A program made the translations under genes and the position numbers. The notes under the pieces are model-generated. The model did not search any database and had not been told where the DNA came from. It was given only the letters and a program-made list of their open reading frames with translations. A DNA stretch of 64,000 nt from Bradyrhizobium diversitatis (lineage in GTDB: Bacteria; Pseudomonadota; Alphaproteobacteria; Rhizobiales; Xanthobacteraceae): NCBI RefSeq assembly GCF_016031635.1, contig NZ_JACEGD010000002.1, positions 1 through 64,000 on the forward strand, given 5' to 3'. This document shows positions 41,450 to 49,618 of this stretch, piece after piece; the stretch's first letter is position 1; the number at the start of each line of letters is the position of its first letter.

Positions 41450-42985
41450 AGCCGGATCATGAGTAGATCCCGCTCTCTGGCGCGGGCCGTGCATCGGTCC
41501 CCACAATCGACGGCGGCGCCCACGCTTGGCGCGGCCATGCTTAGACAGCAGCTTCGAGGCAACGTCGAGATTGAGCTGGATGCCGAACGCTACATTGGCC
41601 CTCTCGGCAACCGCCTGCCGGTTCTGGCGAAGACGATCGCCAGCGATCCACTGACCCATGGCTTCAGCCTGAGCACTGGTCAGCGCCGGCTTGCGGGTCG
41701 GGCGGTCGAGCGCCGCCTCAAGGCCGCCGGCCGCACCGCGATGAAGCCAGCGGTACACACTCTTCGTATCGACGCCGACGAGTGTCGCCACGATTTCAAC
41801 CGAAGCACCATCCTTGAGCTCAGCCAGCGCTCTGAGCCGCTGGCGCCGATGCTTGTAGCGCTCCCGCATGGATTGTTCGCGCAGATCAGCGGCGATCAGA
41901 CTGTCGAGCCAGGGCTTCCATGCGCGCCGGCCTTCCGGCGACTTGGCGCCGACCATTGCGAGGATGCTCCGCAGGTGATCCTTCATCGCGTCATCGAAGC
42001 CTGTGAAGGGAGTGAGCAAACCTTCGAGGCGTGGCGCGCAAAGCGTCGCAATGGCTCTCGGCAGGCGCACCTCAAGATCGCTCAGCAGCCAGGCAAGGAG
42101 CAGCAATCCGCCGTAATTCGTCGTCCACGACACGCCTTCCCACTCGCGCCGTGTCATTCCAAAGTCCCGCCCGATGCTCGCGAACAGGCGATCGCGCCGT
42201 CTCGGTACAAGGTAGTCGCGCTGTTTCTTCGTGCGCCTCATCCAGACCATTGCGAGGAGCACGTCGGCGAGCGCCACCGTCGTGGGCCAGTTCAGCGCAC
42301 CGATGCCGGGGAGGATCGTCGTTCCGTTTCGCTTGCCGGCGACGAGCGTCGCTTGCAGATCGAGGACGGCGGAATGCGCCGGGAGGCTCTCTACATTCGT
42401 GAGCGGGGCCGCGCAGCGTCCGCAGTGCAGATCAATCGGCTCCGAACCGTTCAAGCCGCGCAACCGCAGCGCCTTCCCACAGGACTGGCACCTTCCGCTG
42501 AGCGCTACTCCGTGACGGGGGCACGCGGCCGTCCAGCCAAGCGTCCAGATCAACGGGATATACGGACGCGGCGCTTGGGCGAGACAGAGCGCGCAGACGT
42601 CAATGCGACCGGGCAGGGTCTTGCCAACCTTGCAGACAGTCCAGCGCCTCGCCGCGAACCGATCTGCTTCCTCGTCGTCGGACGTGAGGGCCCAATCGCC
42701 CAGCGTCATCTCGACGAGACGCCCCCGATCGAGGCCGGTCCGGCTTTCGATCCGCTTCAACACGAGGGGGGCGGGGCGACGCCACCACTCAGGGTCCTGC
42801 CCGATGTCGATGCCGAACGCATCGCGGCAGAGCACGCGCGGCGTCATGCTGAGCACTGTCGAAAGCCCTTCCGCCCAGGAGACCAGCGCCTCGCCCTCGA
42901 CCGGAACGACATGCCCCGGCAAGCCAATGCGGCCGCCCGACGGGGCCGGCGCCGGCGACACCTCGAACAGATCAGACCGCAACAC
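41438..42985 (-). CDS. tniQ: TniQ target-selection protein with a C-terminal HTH extension
   Basis: The 515-residue protein has an N-terminal TniQ domain (residues 20-200), GLPGHVVPVEGEALVSWAEG, with zinc-binding pairs C131/C134, C155/H158, C166/C169 and C188/C191. The middle includes KHRRQRLRALAELKDGASVE. Residues about 383-490 read like the DNA-binding front of IS630-type transposases: VEIVATLVGVDTKSVYRWLH, then EAALDRPTRKPALTSAQAEA and VASKLLSKHGRAKRG. TniQ/TnsD proteins choose the target and recruit TnsC. A TniQ with an added IS630-like HTH suggests sequence-specific targeting. It is the last gene of the operon; its start overlaps the tnsC end. Confidence 0.88.
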   Translation of the reverse strand: MLRSDLFEVSPAPAPSGGRIGLPGHVVPVEGEALVSWAEGLSTVLSMTPRVLCRDAFGIDIGQDPEWWRRPAPLVLKRIESRTGLDRGRLVEMTLGDWALTSDDEEADRFAARRWTVCKVGKTLPGRIDVCALCLAQAPRPYIPLIWTLGWTAACPRHGVALSGRCQSCGKALRLRGLNGSEPIDLHCGRCAAPLTNVESLPAHSAVLDLQATLVAGKRNGTTILPGIGALNWPTTVALADVLLAMVWMRRTKKQRDYLVPRRRDRLFASIGRDFGMTRREWEGVSWTTNYGGLLLLAWLLSDLEVRLPRAIATLCAPRLEGLLTPFTGFDDAMKDHLRSILAMVGAKSPEGRRAWKPWLDSLIAADLREQSMRERYKHRRQRLRALAELKDGASVEIVATLVGVDTKSVYRWLHRGAAGGLEAALDRPTRKPALTSAQAEAMGQWIAGDRLRQNRQAVAERANVAFGIQLNLDVASKLLSKHGRAKRGRRRRLWGPMHGPRQRAGSTHDPAPGS

Positions 42986-43874
42986 GACGACGCTCGGAGG
43001 GACGGATGAAGCCAGTATCCTCTATCACGCGCGCGGAGATCGCCTCCGCGCCTGTATCCACCGCTCGAACGGCGGCCCGGATGATGATCGCGATCATCTC
43101 GCCCAGCACGCCTTCGGATGCGGAGAGGATGCGCGCGGCAAGTGCGGTATCGGCAAGATGCGACGGCTTGCGCAAGGGCAGCACGGCTTCCAGCGTGCTC
43201 AGCAGACGGCGGTACTCCTCGTCATCGCTCCATAGCGGCAGCGGGTACGGCTGGAAGCGGTTGACGAGCTGGTCATCGCTCCGGATCGCACGCAGCGCCT
43301 CGGCCGTGCCGACGCCAACCAGCGGAATCTGCAACTCGTTACCGAGCCAGCGCAGCAGATTGAGCAGCCGGCGTTGTTGCATGGCCGAGCCCGACAACAC
43401 GTTGTGCAGTTCGTCGATCACCAGCATCCGCGTTCCCGCCGCGCGCATGACACGGACCGCCGTGTCCTGTTTCGCAGCGATCCGGTCGCGCGGGCTGAAC
43501 GGCATCCCGAGCGCGTCGAGGATCGCCCCGAAGAACCGGCCTTCGTCCGGCCCGGACGGCATCTGCACCTTCACGACCGGAAGGAGCGCCATACCATCAT
43601 CATTCCCCTCGGCGGCCGTGCCCGGATGCGCGCGCCGGAACATCTCGACGATCATGGTTTTGCCGTTGTTCGTCGGACCGACCAGCAACAGGTTCGGCAT
43701 CCGCGTCCGCCTGGGAAAGCTCAGCAGGTCCTCCAGCGCCGCCAGGACGGCTTCCGCCCGTGCGTAGCCGATCCACCGATCTGTGCGGATGCGCCGTATT
43801 CGCGACTGTGCATCTTCGTCGGCGAACCGCCGCGTCGACGGGTGCAGATGCAGATGCTCGTCGCTCATTCCCAT
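42972..43874 (-). CDS. tniB: TnsC/TniB-type AAA+ ATPase regulator
   Basis: The 300-residue product has the TniB domain, with Walker A GPTNNGKT (66-73), Walker B RMLVIDELHN (D154, E155) and an arginine-rich lid (LLRWLGNELQIPLVGVGTAE). The N-terminal HPSTRRFADEDAQSRIRRIR with WIGYARAEAVLAAL is typical of TniB. It forms ATP-bound filaments on target DNA that link TniQ to the transposase and enforce target immunity. The start overlaps the upstream transposase gene by ten bases. All motifs are intact. Confidence 0.92.
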   Translation of the reverse strand: MGMSDEHLHLHPSTRRFADEDAQSRIRRIRTDRWIGYARAEAVLAALEDLLSFPRRTRMPNLLLVGPTNNGKTMIVEMFRRAHPGTAAEGNDDGMALLPVVKVQMPSGPDEGRFFGAILDALGMPFSPRDRIAAKQDTAVRVMRAAGTRMLVIDELHNVLSGSAMQQRRLLNLLRWLGNELQIPLVGVGTAEALRAIRSDDQLVNRFQPYPLPLWSDDEEYRRLLSTLEAVLPLRKPSHLADTALAARILSASEGVLGEMIAIIIRAAVRAVDTGAEAISARVIEDTGFIRPSERRRVAV

Positions 43875-45538
43875 TCCTCAACCGGAAACATCCGCTCGTG
43901 CGGCTGCAGCTCTTGACTGGCCTGCCGGAAGGTATCGGAATCGTCGGGTTCGACCGGCAACAGATCAGAACGCTCCTCGGCGGGCTCGATGCGTCTGCGC
44001 CGTTCACGCTGCCGGCGTGCCGTCTTGCTGGCGAGAACGGCGTCGTCGGCAATCACTCGCATCGTTTCGATGGTGCGGAAGATCGCGGTCTCGTCGACCA
44101 GCGACCGGCCATCCTCGCGCAGCCGCCTGGTTGCCAGGCGATGCTCCCACAGGCTGATCGGCGGGCGCCGCAGATCGCGGTAGCTCAAGTCATAATAGGA
44201 ACCGTCCGGGCCGAGCAGATAGATGCGGCTGAGGTCGCGCGGATCATAACGGATGATCATCTGCTCGGGATCCCCGATCCAAGTGCTCAGTACATCTGCC
44301 CAATAAGCGATCGAATGCAGCGCCACGCCGTCGCGCCGAACCATGCGGCGCGCAATCGGCAGGAAGTCGATCAGGAAGCGGCGGGGATCGGCTACCGCCG
44401 TCGGCTCGCCACGGCCAAGCGTTGCACCGTCGCCGGAAGTGCCGCGCTTCCAGGCGCCCAGTGGCGTCGTGCCGATGCCGCGGTGCAGCTCGCAGTGATA
44501 GACGCCCGCAATCGCATGGCCGAGCCAGCGCTCAACTTCGTCGAGCGTCATTGCAGCCGTCTTGTCGGGATTCTGATCACCCTTGGCCTGGACGTTGGAG
44601 AAGGTGGTTCCCGGCAGCAGATGCACCTTCCCCATCATGGTGCCGATCAGCCGCTCGATATGCCCCCCATAGTGCGGCGTTCGCACCGGCCGGTAGTCAA
44701 TGGCGATCCCGTATTGATCGCAGCCGCGCTTGAGCGCCTCGGATCGGAACTCCTTGGCGTTGTCCAAATGCAGCCGTTCGGGAATGCCGCGCACCGGCCA
44801 GACTGCATCGATGCCGCGTTCGGCCAACCAGCTCTCCTTGGCGAGAGCCGCGTGGCTGAGGCAGAGCGCGACCGACGTCGCAGACGGCGGCTCCAACGAC
44901 AGATGGAAGCCGGCGACACAGCGCGTGCAGACATCAATCGCCAGCGTCAGCCACGGGCGCTGAATCGGTCTCCGGGTCACGCTGTCGACCACGATCACAT
45001 CAACCGGCGTATGATCGATCTGGATCAGCGACAGCGGCCAGTGTGCCTCAAGCGACCCCACTACGGGGAGGTAGCGATCGCGAGCCGCCTTGCGGCCCTG
45101 CCGCTTTGCGACGACTTCGCGCGCGGGACGCGTTTGCAGCCGTGCTGTAATTGTTTTGCGGCTCGGTGCGACCAAACCGGCCGCCCTGCAGCGGCGCCGA
45201 ACCTCATCGACAAGGTGGGCGATCCGCGGCTGCTGACGCGTCAGGTAGACGTTGTCGATTACTTCGTTGATCAGTGTGTCCACCTCCTGATCAAGCATGG
45301 ATATGCCTCGCGCCGGGCCGCGGCGACGCGGCAGCAGGCTGGTGAGCCGCGCATCGGCGAGGTAACGCCGCAGCAGCGCATAGACATGAGTTGGTCCACA
45401 GCCGAGCTCGGCCGCGGCCGCCATCACGTCGGTGCGTTTGCGCGCCGAATTCTCCGCCAGCTGGCGGATGACGGGCAAGTAGCGGCGAGCCTCGTCCCAC
45501 GCGGCTCCATCGACGATCGATATCTCAAGTGTGCTCAT
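43865..45538 (-). CDS. tniA: TnsB/TniA DDE transposase
   Basis: The 557-residue product has N-terminal helix-turn-helix regions (AAAELGCGPTHVYALLRRYL) followed by the integrase core with D175 (LIQIDHTPVD), D259 (RLHLDNAKEF) and E295 (GGHIERLIGT), a complete DDE triad with TniA-like spacing. A C-terminal Mu-B-like beta-barrel region (IRYDPRDLSRIYLLGPDGSY) follows. It binds the terminal repeats and joins 3' ends to the target. The start overlaps the tnsA-like stop by four bases (ATGA). It should be active. Confidence 0.95.
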   Translation of the reverse strand: MSTLEISIVDGAAWDEARRYLPVIRQLAENSARKRTDVMAAAAELGCGPTHVYALLRRYLADARLTSLLPRRRGPARGISMLDQEVDTLINEVIDNVYLTRQQPRIAHLVDEVRRRCRAAGLVAPSRKTITARLQTRPAREVVAKRQGRKAARDRYLPVVGSLEAHWPLSLIQIDHTPVDVIVVDSVTRRPIQRPWLTLAIDVCTRCVAGFHLSLEPPSATSVALCLSHAALAKESWLAERGIDAVWPVRGIPERLHLDNAKEFRSEALKRGCDQYGIAIDYRPVRTPHYGGHIERLIGTMMGKVHLLPGTTFSNVQAKGDQNPDKTAAMTLDEVERWLGHAIAGVYHCELHRGIGTTPLGAWKRGTSGDGATLGRGEPTAVADPRRFLIDFLPIARRMVRRDGVALHSIAYWADVLSTWIGDPEQMIIRYDPRDLSRIYLLGPDGSYYDLSYRDLRRPPISLWEHRLATRRLREDGRSLVDETAIFRTIETMRVIADDAVLASKTARRQRERRRRIEPAEERSDLLPVEPDDSDTFRQASQELQPHERMFPVEEWE

Positions 45539-46158
45539 GGCGCGGTCACCCGCGTATCGGTTGTAATCGGCATTGTAAGATCAACGACAAGCCCGCCGCG
45601 CGCAATCAACCGCCAGACAACGGCAAGACCCATCTCACGCGAGGCCGGCAGCACATCAACCAACTGGCCGAAACTGGTCGTGTGGGCGCAGGCGTATGCA
45701 ACTGCTTCTTCGGCAAGCACCACGTCAACTGGCACGCTTCTCAGCGGCAGCAGCCGCTTTGCAGCTTCGAGCCGCGGACCTCGGATGCCGCGCTCGGTAG
45801 CGATCCTGAACCGTGCACCGTTGTTGCTCGCCCAATTCCGCGCGGCCGCAAAGGCTGGTCGAAAGCGGCTCCAGCCAGCCCGCAGGTCAGTGCGATATTT
45901 GATCTCGACAATATCGGTACGGCCGTCGCTCCAGTCGACGCGGAAGTCTGGCGTGTATCGGCGCTGCCGACCTTCATCGTTGAAGCGGATCGTCACCGGC
46001 TGCGCCGTCACAACGGCAGCTGCGTCCGTGAAGCTTGTGAGCGTCACAAAGTCCCGCTCAAGCGCACTCTCATGCTCCGCGATCCCGGTCGCGAGCGACT
46101 GGAATCCGGTCACATGCGACCGACGGCTCAGTGGAATGCGCCGCAAATCGCCCTCCAT
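45535..46158 (-). CDS. tnsA: TnsA-like endonuclease
   Basis: In this 207-residue product, the N-terminal TnsA nuclease fold shows E34 (ESALERDF; E30 is the alternative), D71 (YTPDFRVDW) and E85-x-K87 (DIVEIKYR), the three acids plus lysine of the TnsA/PD-(D/E)XK active site. TnsA nicks the 5' ends so that the element excises completely and moves by cut-and-paste rather than by cointegration. First gene of the operon, reading away from the right end; 136 bases from its start to the ACA terminus hold the promoter and binding sites. It is a short TnsA, within the family range. Confidence 0.85.
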   Translation of the reverse strand: MEGDLRRIPLSRRSHVTGFQSLATGIAEHESALERDFVTLTSFTDAAAVVTAQPVTIRFNDEGRQRRYTPDFRVDWSDGRTDIVEIKYRTDLRAGWSRFRPAFAAARNWASNNGARFRIATERGIRGPRLEAAKRLLPLRSVPVDVVLAEEAVAYACAHTTSFGQLVDVLPASREMGLAVVWRLIARGGLVVDLTMPITTDTRVTAP

Positions 46159-46269
46159 TTGGAAAACGACTCAGTACGCAATCCTCGCACATTTTGGGAT
46201 CAGTTCACAAACATGGAACCAACTCTATGCACCAAGTCCTTGTTCGGACTCATGTCCGTTCGCCCACCG

Positions 46270-46294
46270 ATTCACGAAACCTCGCGCACCGACA
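46270..46294 (-). repeat. Transposon right terminal inverted repeat
   Basis: The complement of this stretch begins TGTCGGTGCGCGAGGTTTCG, the same as the left end; two mismatches occur among 25 bases. Further inside, TTCACAAAC (46206 region) may be a weaker second binding unit. Confidence 0.92.
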
Positions 46295-46299
46295 GCGGA
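46295..46299. repeat. Target-site duplication, right copy (GCGGA)
   Basis: Identical to 41363-41367. Confidence 0.9.
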
Positions 46300-46390
46300 T
46301 AACGCGGGCGCGAGCGTCGAGCCGCCAAAAAAGCATCCAAGAAGACGATCCTTGCCGCTTCTCGACCGCAAGCCGGGAGGCAAGCAATGA
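46300..46390 (+). pseudogene. repA: repA 3' end, separated by the transposon
   Basis: When joined to base 41367 this segment continues the repA frame as DNAGASVEPPKKHPRRRSLP and LLDRKPGGKQ, ending at a TGA that overlaps the parA ATG (ATGA). The basic C-terminal tail is lost from the interrupted protein. The length of the joined frame, 1116 bases, is a multiple of three. Confidence 0.8.
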
Positions 46391-47025
46391 TTGTCGCGGT
46401 GCTCAACCAGAAGGGCGGTGTCGGCAAGACGACGCTTGCCCTGCACCTCGCCGGTGAATGGGCGTTACGCGGAAAGCGCGTAACCCTGATTGACGCAGAC
46501 CCCCAAGGCTCTGCATTGGATTGGTCGCAGCAGCGGGCGCGGGAGAACGTTGCGCGGCTATTCGGCGTCGTTGGCCTTGCGCGCGACACGCTCCACCGCG
46601 AAGCGCCGGAGATCGCACGCGCCGCCGATCATGTCGTCATTGACGGGCCGCCGCGCGTCGCTGGATTGATGCGTTCGGCGCTGCTGGCGGCCGACTTGGT
46701 GCTGATCCCCGTGCAGCCGTCGCCGTTCGACGGCTGGGCGTCGGCCGAGATGCTCGATCTGCTGCGCGAGGCCCGCATCTACCGTCCGCAGCTCGCCGCT
46801 CGCTTCGTGCTCAACCGTTGCGGTGCGCGCACGATCATCGCGCGCGAGACCGCGGAAACGCTCGCCGACCACGACCCGCCGGTGCTCGCCAGCACCATCG
46901 GCCAACGCGTCGTCTTCGCTGACGCTGCGCAGTCGGGTCGGCTCGTCTTCGAGTTCGCCGAGCAGAACGCCGCCGCCCGCGAGATCGCCGCGCTGGCCGC
47001 TGAAGTTGCGAGGTTCGCGCCATGA
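46387..47025 (+). CDS. parA: ParA-like ATPase
   Basis: The 212-residue product has the deviant Walker A QKGGVGKTTLALHLA (residues 8-22), TLIDADPQGSALDW (switch I region) and HVVIDGPPRV (Walker B). Small ParA/MinD-type ATPases segregate plasmids or the excised form of ICEs. The original ATGA overlap with repA shows it was translationally coupled; with the transposon in between, its expression now depends on read-through or a promoter near the transposon right end. It overlaps the next gene by four bases. Confidence 0.93.
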   Translation: MIVAVLNQKGGVGKTTLALHLAGEWALRGKRVTLIDADPQGSALDWSQQRARENVARLFGVVGLARDTLHREAPEIARAADHVVIDGPPRVAGLMRSALLAADLVLIPVQPSPFDGWASAEMLDLLREARIYRPQLAARFVLNRCGARTIIARETAETLADHDPPVLASTIGQRVVFADAAQSGRLVFEFAEQNAAAREIAALAAEVARFAP

Positions 47026-47288
47026 GCGAGCGCCCCACCAAGCGCGGCTTCGCCTCGCGTCCCGGCGATGCCGAGAGCTGGATCAAGGCCAGCGACGCAC
47101 AGCCGCGCCACATGGATGACACAGCCGCATTCCCCGCGCGTCTGACCATCGACATCACGCCGGCGCTGCGCGGCCGCATCAAGGTCGCTGCGTTCCATCG
47201 CGGCGTGACCGTGGCCGACATGCTGCGTGAATTGCTGGCGCGAGAGTTCCCCACTGACACACCGGAGAGCCGTCATGAACGACAATGA
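47022..47288 (+). CDS. Ribbon-helix-helix-type ParA partner
   Basis: The 88-residue product has an N-terminal flexible part (KRGFASRPGDAESWIKASDA) and a C-terminal RHH-like fold (ARLTIDITPALRGRIKVAAF, then GVTVADMLRELL). Small RHH proteins after parA often act as the centromere-binding partner and autorepressor. The start overlaps parA by four bases. Assigned by size, fold prediction by eye and position. Confidence 0.75.
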   Translation: MSERPTKRGFASRPGDAESWIKASDAQPRHMDDTAAFPARLTIDITPALRGRIKVAAFHRGVTVADMLRELLAREFPTDTPESRHERQ

Positions 47289-47793
47289 GGCCGTGCCGTC
47301 GCGTGCCGTGCCGCCCTCGCATCGGCGGAGCGTTGCGCTCACTCATGTCGAATTGACCTGGATCGAGAAGCGGATCGAGCACTGGCTGCGCTTCGGCCGC
47401 CGTTCGGAAGAAAAGATCCTCGACCGCCGCCGCAGCGTTTCAAATTTTGCTCCCGGCAGCATCTTCGGCTTTGTCCGCTGGGCCTCGAACGACTACGGCA
47501 CCGTGGTCTCGCGCATGGACATCGTGCGCGCCGTCGAGGCGGGCCAGCGCTACCAGACGCTGCCATTCGTCCGACCGGGCGGTGAGATCCTGCTGCGGGT
47601 CGATAGCTGGCCAAAGGTCGAGCGCGTGTTGCAGGCGATCGACGCCATCGAGGCGCTCGCCATCGATCCGGCCGATGCTGCGCCCGAATACTGGCGGCAT
47701 CTCCACAACCGGCTCGCCGCCGACCATGTGCCGCGCGCCTACACACGCGAGCAGCACGTCGCCTGGCTCAAGCGCCGGAGCGTCACGCCATGA
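47275..47793 (+). CDS. DUF2840 family protein
   Basis: Start is ATG 47275 (MNDNEAVPSRAVPPSHRRSV), overlapping the previous gene by 14 bases; 172 residues. It contains the DUF2840 core LTHVELTWIEKRIEHWLRFG, then SIFGFVRWASNDYGTVVSRM and EYWRHLHNRLAADHVPRAYT. Function unknown; always between parA-type genes and traF in this ICE family. It overlaps traF by four bases. Confidence 0.9.
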   Translation: MNDNEAVPSRAVPPSHRRSVALTHVELTWIEKRIEHWLRFGRRSEEKILDRRRSVSNFAPGSIFGFVRWASNDYGTVVSRMDIVRAVEAGQRYQTLPFVRPGGEILLRVDSWPKVERVLQAIDAIEALAIDPADAAPEYWRHLHNRLAADHVPRAYTREQHVAWLKRRSVTP

Positions 47794-48335
47794 CCCGATT
47801 TGGCTACATCATGTTGACCTACGTTGCGGTGCTTGTCGCCGGCGGCTTGGCGTTCGTTCATCCCACGCCGCGGCTGATCTGGAACGCCACCGCGAGCACG
47901 CCGACAGGGCTCTACGCGCTGCATCCGGCAGGACGGCTGCATGCCCTCGAACTGGTCCTGGTGCAGCTGCCAGAGCCCGTCGCGAACGTCCTCGCCGATG
48001 GAGGCTTTCTTCCCAAGGGCGTGCCGTTGCTGAAGCATGTGATGGCGTTGCCCGGGCAGACCGTGTGCCGGTCCGGCAACACCGTCACCGTCGATACCGT
48101 CGATGCCGGCGTCGCCCGCGATCGCGACCATCTCGGTCGTCCGCTGCCACGTTGGAGCGGTTGCTCCACGCTCCAGCCGGGCGAGATCTTCCTCATGAAC
48201 CCGACCGTCCCGGATAGCCTGGATGGCCGCTACTTCGGCTTACTGCCCGTCACCTCCATCGTAGGGCGTGCGGTCCCGCTTTGGACCGACGAGGCCGCCG
48301 ACGGTCGCTTCGTCTGGCGCGCCGCAACCCATTAG
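47790..48335 (+). CDS. traF: TraF-like S26 signal peptidase
   Basis: The 181-residue product has an N-terminal membrane anchor (YIMLTYVAVLVAGGLAF). Ser-Lys dyad: S in NATASTPTGLY (about 36) and K in LLKHVMALPGQTVC (about 83). Conjugative TraF matures and cyclises the TrbC pilin. The trbC gene is present at 56084, so the substrate is available. Part of the overlapping parA-DUF2840-traF unit. Confidence 0.93.
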   Translation: MTRFGYIMLTYVAVLVAGGLAFVHPTPRLIWNATASTPTGLYALHPAGRLHALELVLVQLPEPVANVLADGGFLPKGVPLLKHVMALPGQTVCRSGNTVTVDTVDAGVARDRDHLGRPLPRWSGCSTLQPGEIFLMNPTVPDSLDGRYFGLLPVTSIVGRAVPLWTDEAADGRFVWRAATH

Positions 48336-48369
48336 CCCGCTTCTCAACCCGCCAACCAGGAGATTACCC

Positions 48370-48705
48370 ATGGCGCAAATCGGCCAGTTCACCTGCGATA
48401 AGTCCGGCTTCACCGGGCGCTTAGAGACGCTTTTCTTCGAACGGATTCTCACCATCGTCCCGGCCGAATCCTCGGATGCCGAGAACGCGCCGGACTATCG
48501 CATCCGCCTCGGCGGTGCCGACGGTCCAGAGATCGGCGCTGGTTGGAAGCGGATGGGCGAGAAGGCCGGCGAGTACGTTTCGCTCATCATCGACGACCCG
48601 GCGCTGCCGCGGCCGATCCGCGCCAATCTCTTCCAGTCAGGCGACGACAAATCGGCCTGGACGCTGAACTGGAATCGTCTCCCGCAGCGCGCCGAGCGGG
48701 ATTGA
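48370..48705 (+). CDS. DUF736 family protein, second copy
   Basis: The 111-residue product begins MAQIGQFTCDKSGFTGRLET; RIRLGGADGPEIGAGWKRMG and YVSLIIDDPALPRPIRANLF match DUF736. It is only distantly similar to the copy at 37234 and has no long leader; it is part of the traF transcription unit. The role is unknown. Two divergent DUF736 genes on one element suggest different functions. Confidence 0.92.
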   Translation: MAQIGQFTCDKSGFTGRLETLFFERILTIVPAESSDAENAPDYRIRLGGADGPEIGAGWKRMGEKAGEYVSLIIDDPALPRPIRANLFQSGDDKSAWTLNWNRLPQRAERD

Positions 48706-48709
48706 TTGC

Positions 48710-49618
48710 ATGCAGGGTCCCGACACGCGTGCCGCCGACAAGGCGCATCAAAACTCCATCCCTTTGGTCGCGGCAAAGCCGTTTCATCCCTCCGTTCCGC
48801 GCAATTGTCGGCCGGCCGCCGCGCACAGTGGTAGCCAGGCCAGCAGTCCGCGCGCACCGTTGGTAAGCGGCACGACGCCTCGGCGTGATGGCAGAGCCAC
48901 GGCGGGCGTTGCCGTTCTCCTCCTTACCGGCCTGCTGGTGATTGAAGGGCCAATGCCAGCCGTGTCAGCAGAGAACGCGACGACGCGAAGTCAACCGGCG
49001 AACGATCGCTATGCCACCCCTGTGGCTGAGGCCGCGCAGCGCTTTGGCATTCCGGCAGCATGGATTCGCGCCGTCATGCGGATCGAGAGCAACGGCTATC
49101 GGCGTGCCGTCTCACCCAAAGGTGCGCTCGGCCTGATGCAGCTCATGCCCAAGACCTGGGCGGACATGCGTGCGCGCTACGGTCTCGGACGCGATCCCTT
49201 CGGTCCCCGTGACAACATCCTCGCGGGTGCCGCCTTCCTTCGCGAACTGCACGATCGCTACGGCTCGCCGGGCTTTCTCGCGGCCTACAATGCAGGTCCC
49301 GGTCGCTACGAAGATTTTCGCGATAGACATCGTCCACTACCCGCAGAGACCGTCGCCTATGTCAGGGCTATCGTCCCTTTTGTCGATGCGGAGAGGGCAC
49401 CAGGATCTCTTCTCCTCGCGGTCTCTTCTCGCTCATCCTGGACGCGGGCGCCGCTCTTTTTCGGCCGCGTTGACGAGCCGTCGTCTACCGCGCGAGTGAC
49501 AGTCGATCGACCGGCGCCCGACAGGTCGGCAGCCGTTCCCGTGCACGATCTTTCTGCGATTGCGCCGCAGTCGGAAGGCCTCTTCGTCGCGCTCTCGACC
49601 ACGGGACGATCGCAATGA
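48710..49618 (+). CDS. Lytic transglycosylase of the conjugation system
   Basis: The 302-residue product has a long polar N-terminus followed by a membrane span (AGVAVLLLTGLLVIEG) and an SLT domain: AVMRIESNGYRRAVSPKGAL (catalytic Glu about 124), GLMQLMPKTW, LAGAAFLRELHDRYGS and FLAAYNAGPGRYEDF. It opens peptidoglycan for assembly of the type IV secretion channel. The first start may be too long; the sequence before the membrane span is low-complexity. It stands immediately upstream of the presumed transfer origin and relaxase. Confidence 0.9.
   Translation: MQGPDTRAADKAHQNSIPLVAAKPFHPSVPRNCRPAAAHSGSQASSPRAPLVSGTTPRRDGRATAGVAVLLLTGLLVIEGPMPAVSAENATTRSQPANDRYATPVAEAAQRFGIPAAWIRAVMRIESNGYRRAVSPKGALGLMQLMPKTWADMRARYGLGRDPFGPRDNILAGAAFLRELHDRYGSPGFLAAYNAGPGRYEDFRDRHRPLPAETVAYVRAIVPFVDAERAPGSLLLAVSSRSSWTRAPLFFGRVDEPSSTARVTVDRPAPDRSAAVPVHDLSAIAPQSEGLFVALSTTGRSQ

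Larger units (their letters stand above)
41368..46294 (-). mobile_element. Complete Tn7-like transposon without cargo (4927 bp)
   Basis: The element begins TGTCGGTGCGCGAGG and ends with its complement (…ACA); the terminal 25 bases match at 23 positions. It is flanked by GCGGA duplications. Inside are only four genes, all leftward and overlapping: tnsA-like nuclease, tnsB/tniA DDE transposase, tnsC/tniB AAA ATPase and tniQ. TGT/ACA ends, 5-bp duplication, and a TnsA, TnsB, TnsC, TniQ set define a Tn7-like cut-and-paste element. No cargo, resolvase, CRISPR array or cas gene is present. It splits repA about 90 bases before its stop. It is intact by all visible criteria. Confidence 0.93.

Noticed and set aside
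40343..43009. An 888-residue open frame starting as RepA
   Set aside because: Only the first 341 residues are RepA; beyond 41367 the frame runs antisense through tniQ and stays open because of high GC. It is an insertion product, not a designed fusion.
43760..46390. An 876-residue plus-strand open frame
   Set aside because: Antisense to the transposase genes with Arg/Pro-rich nonsense; only the last 30 codons are real, being the repA 3' end.
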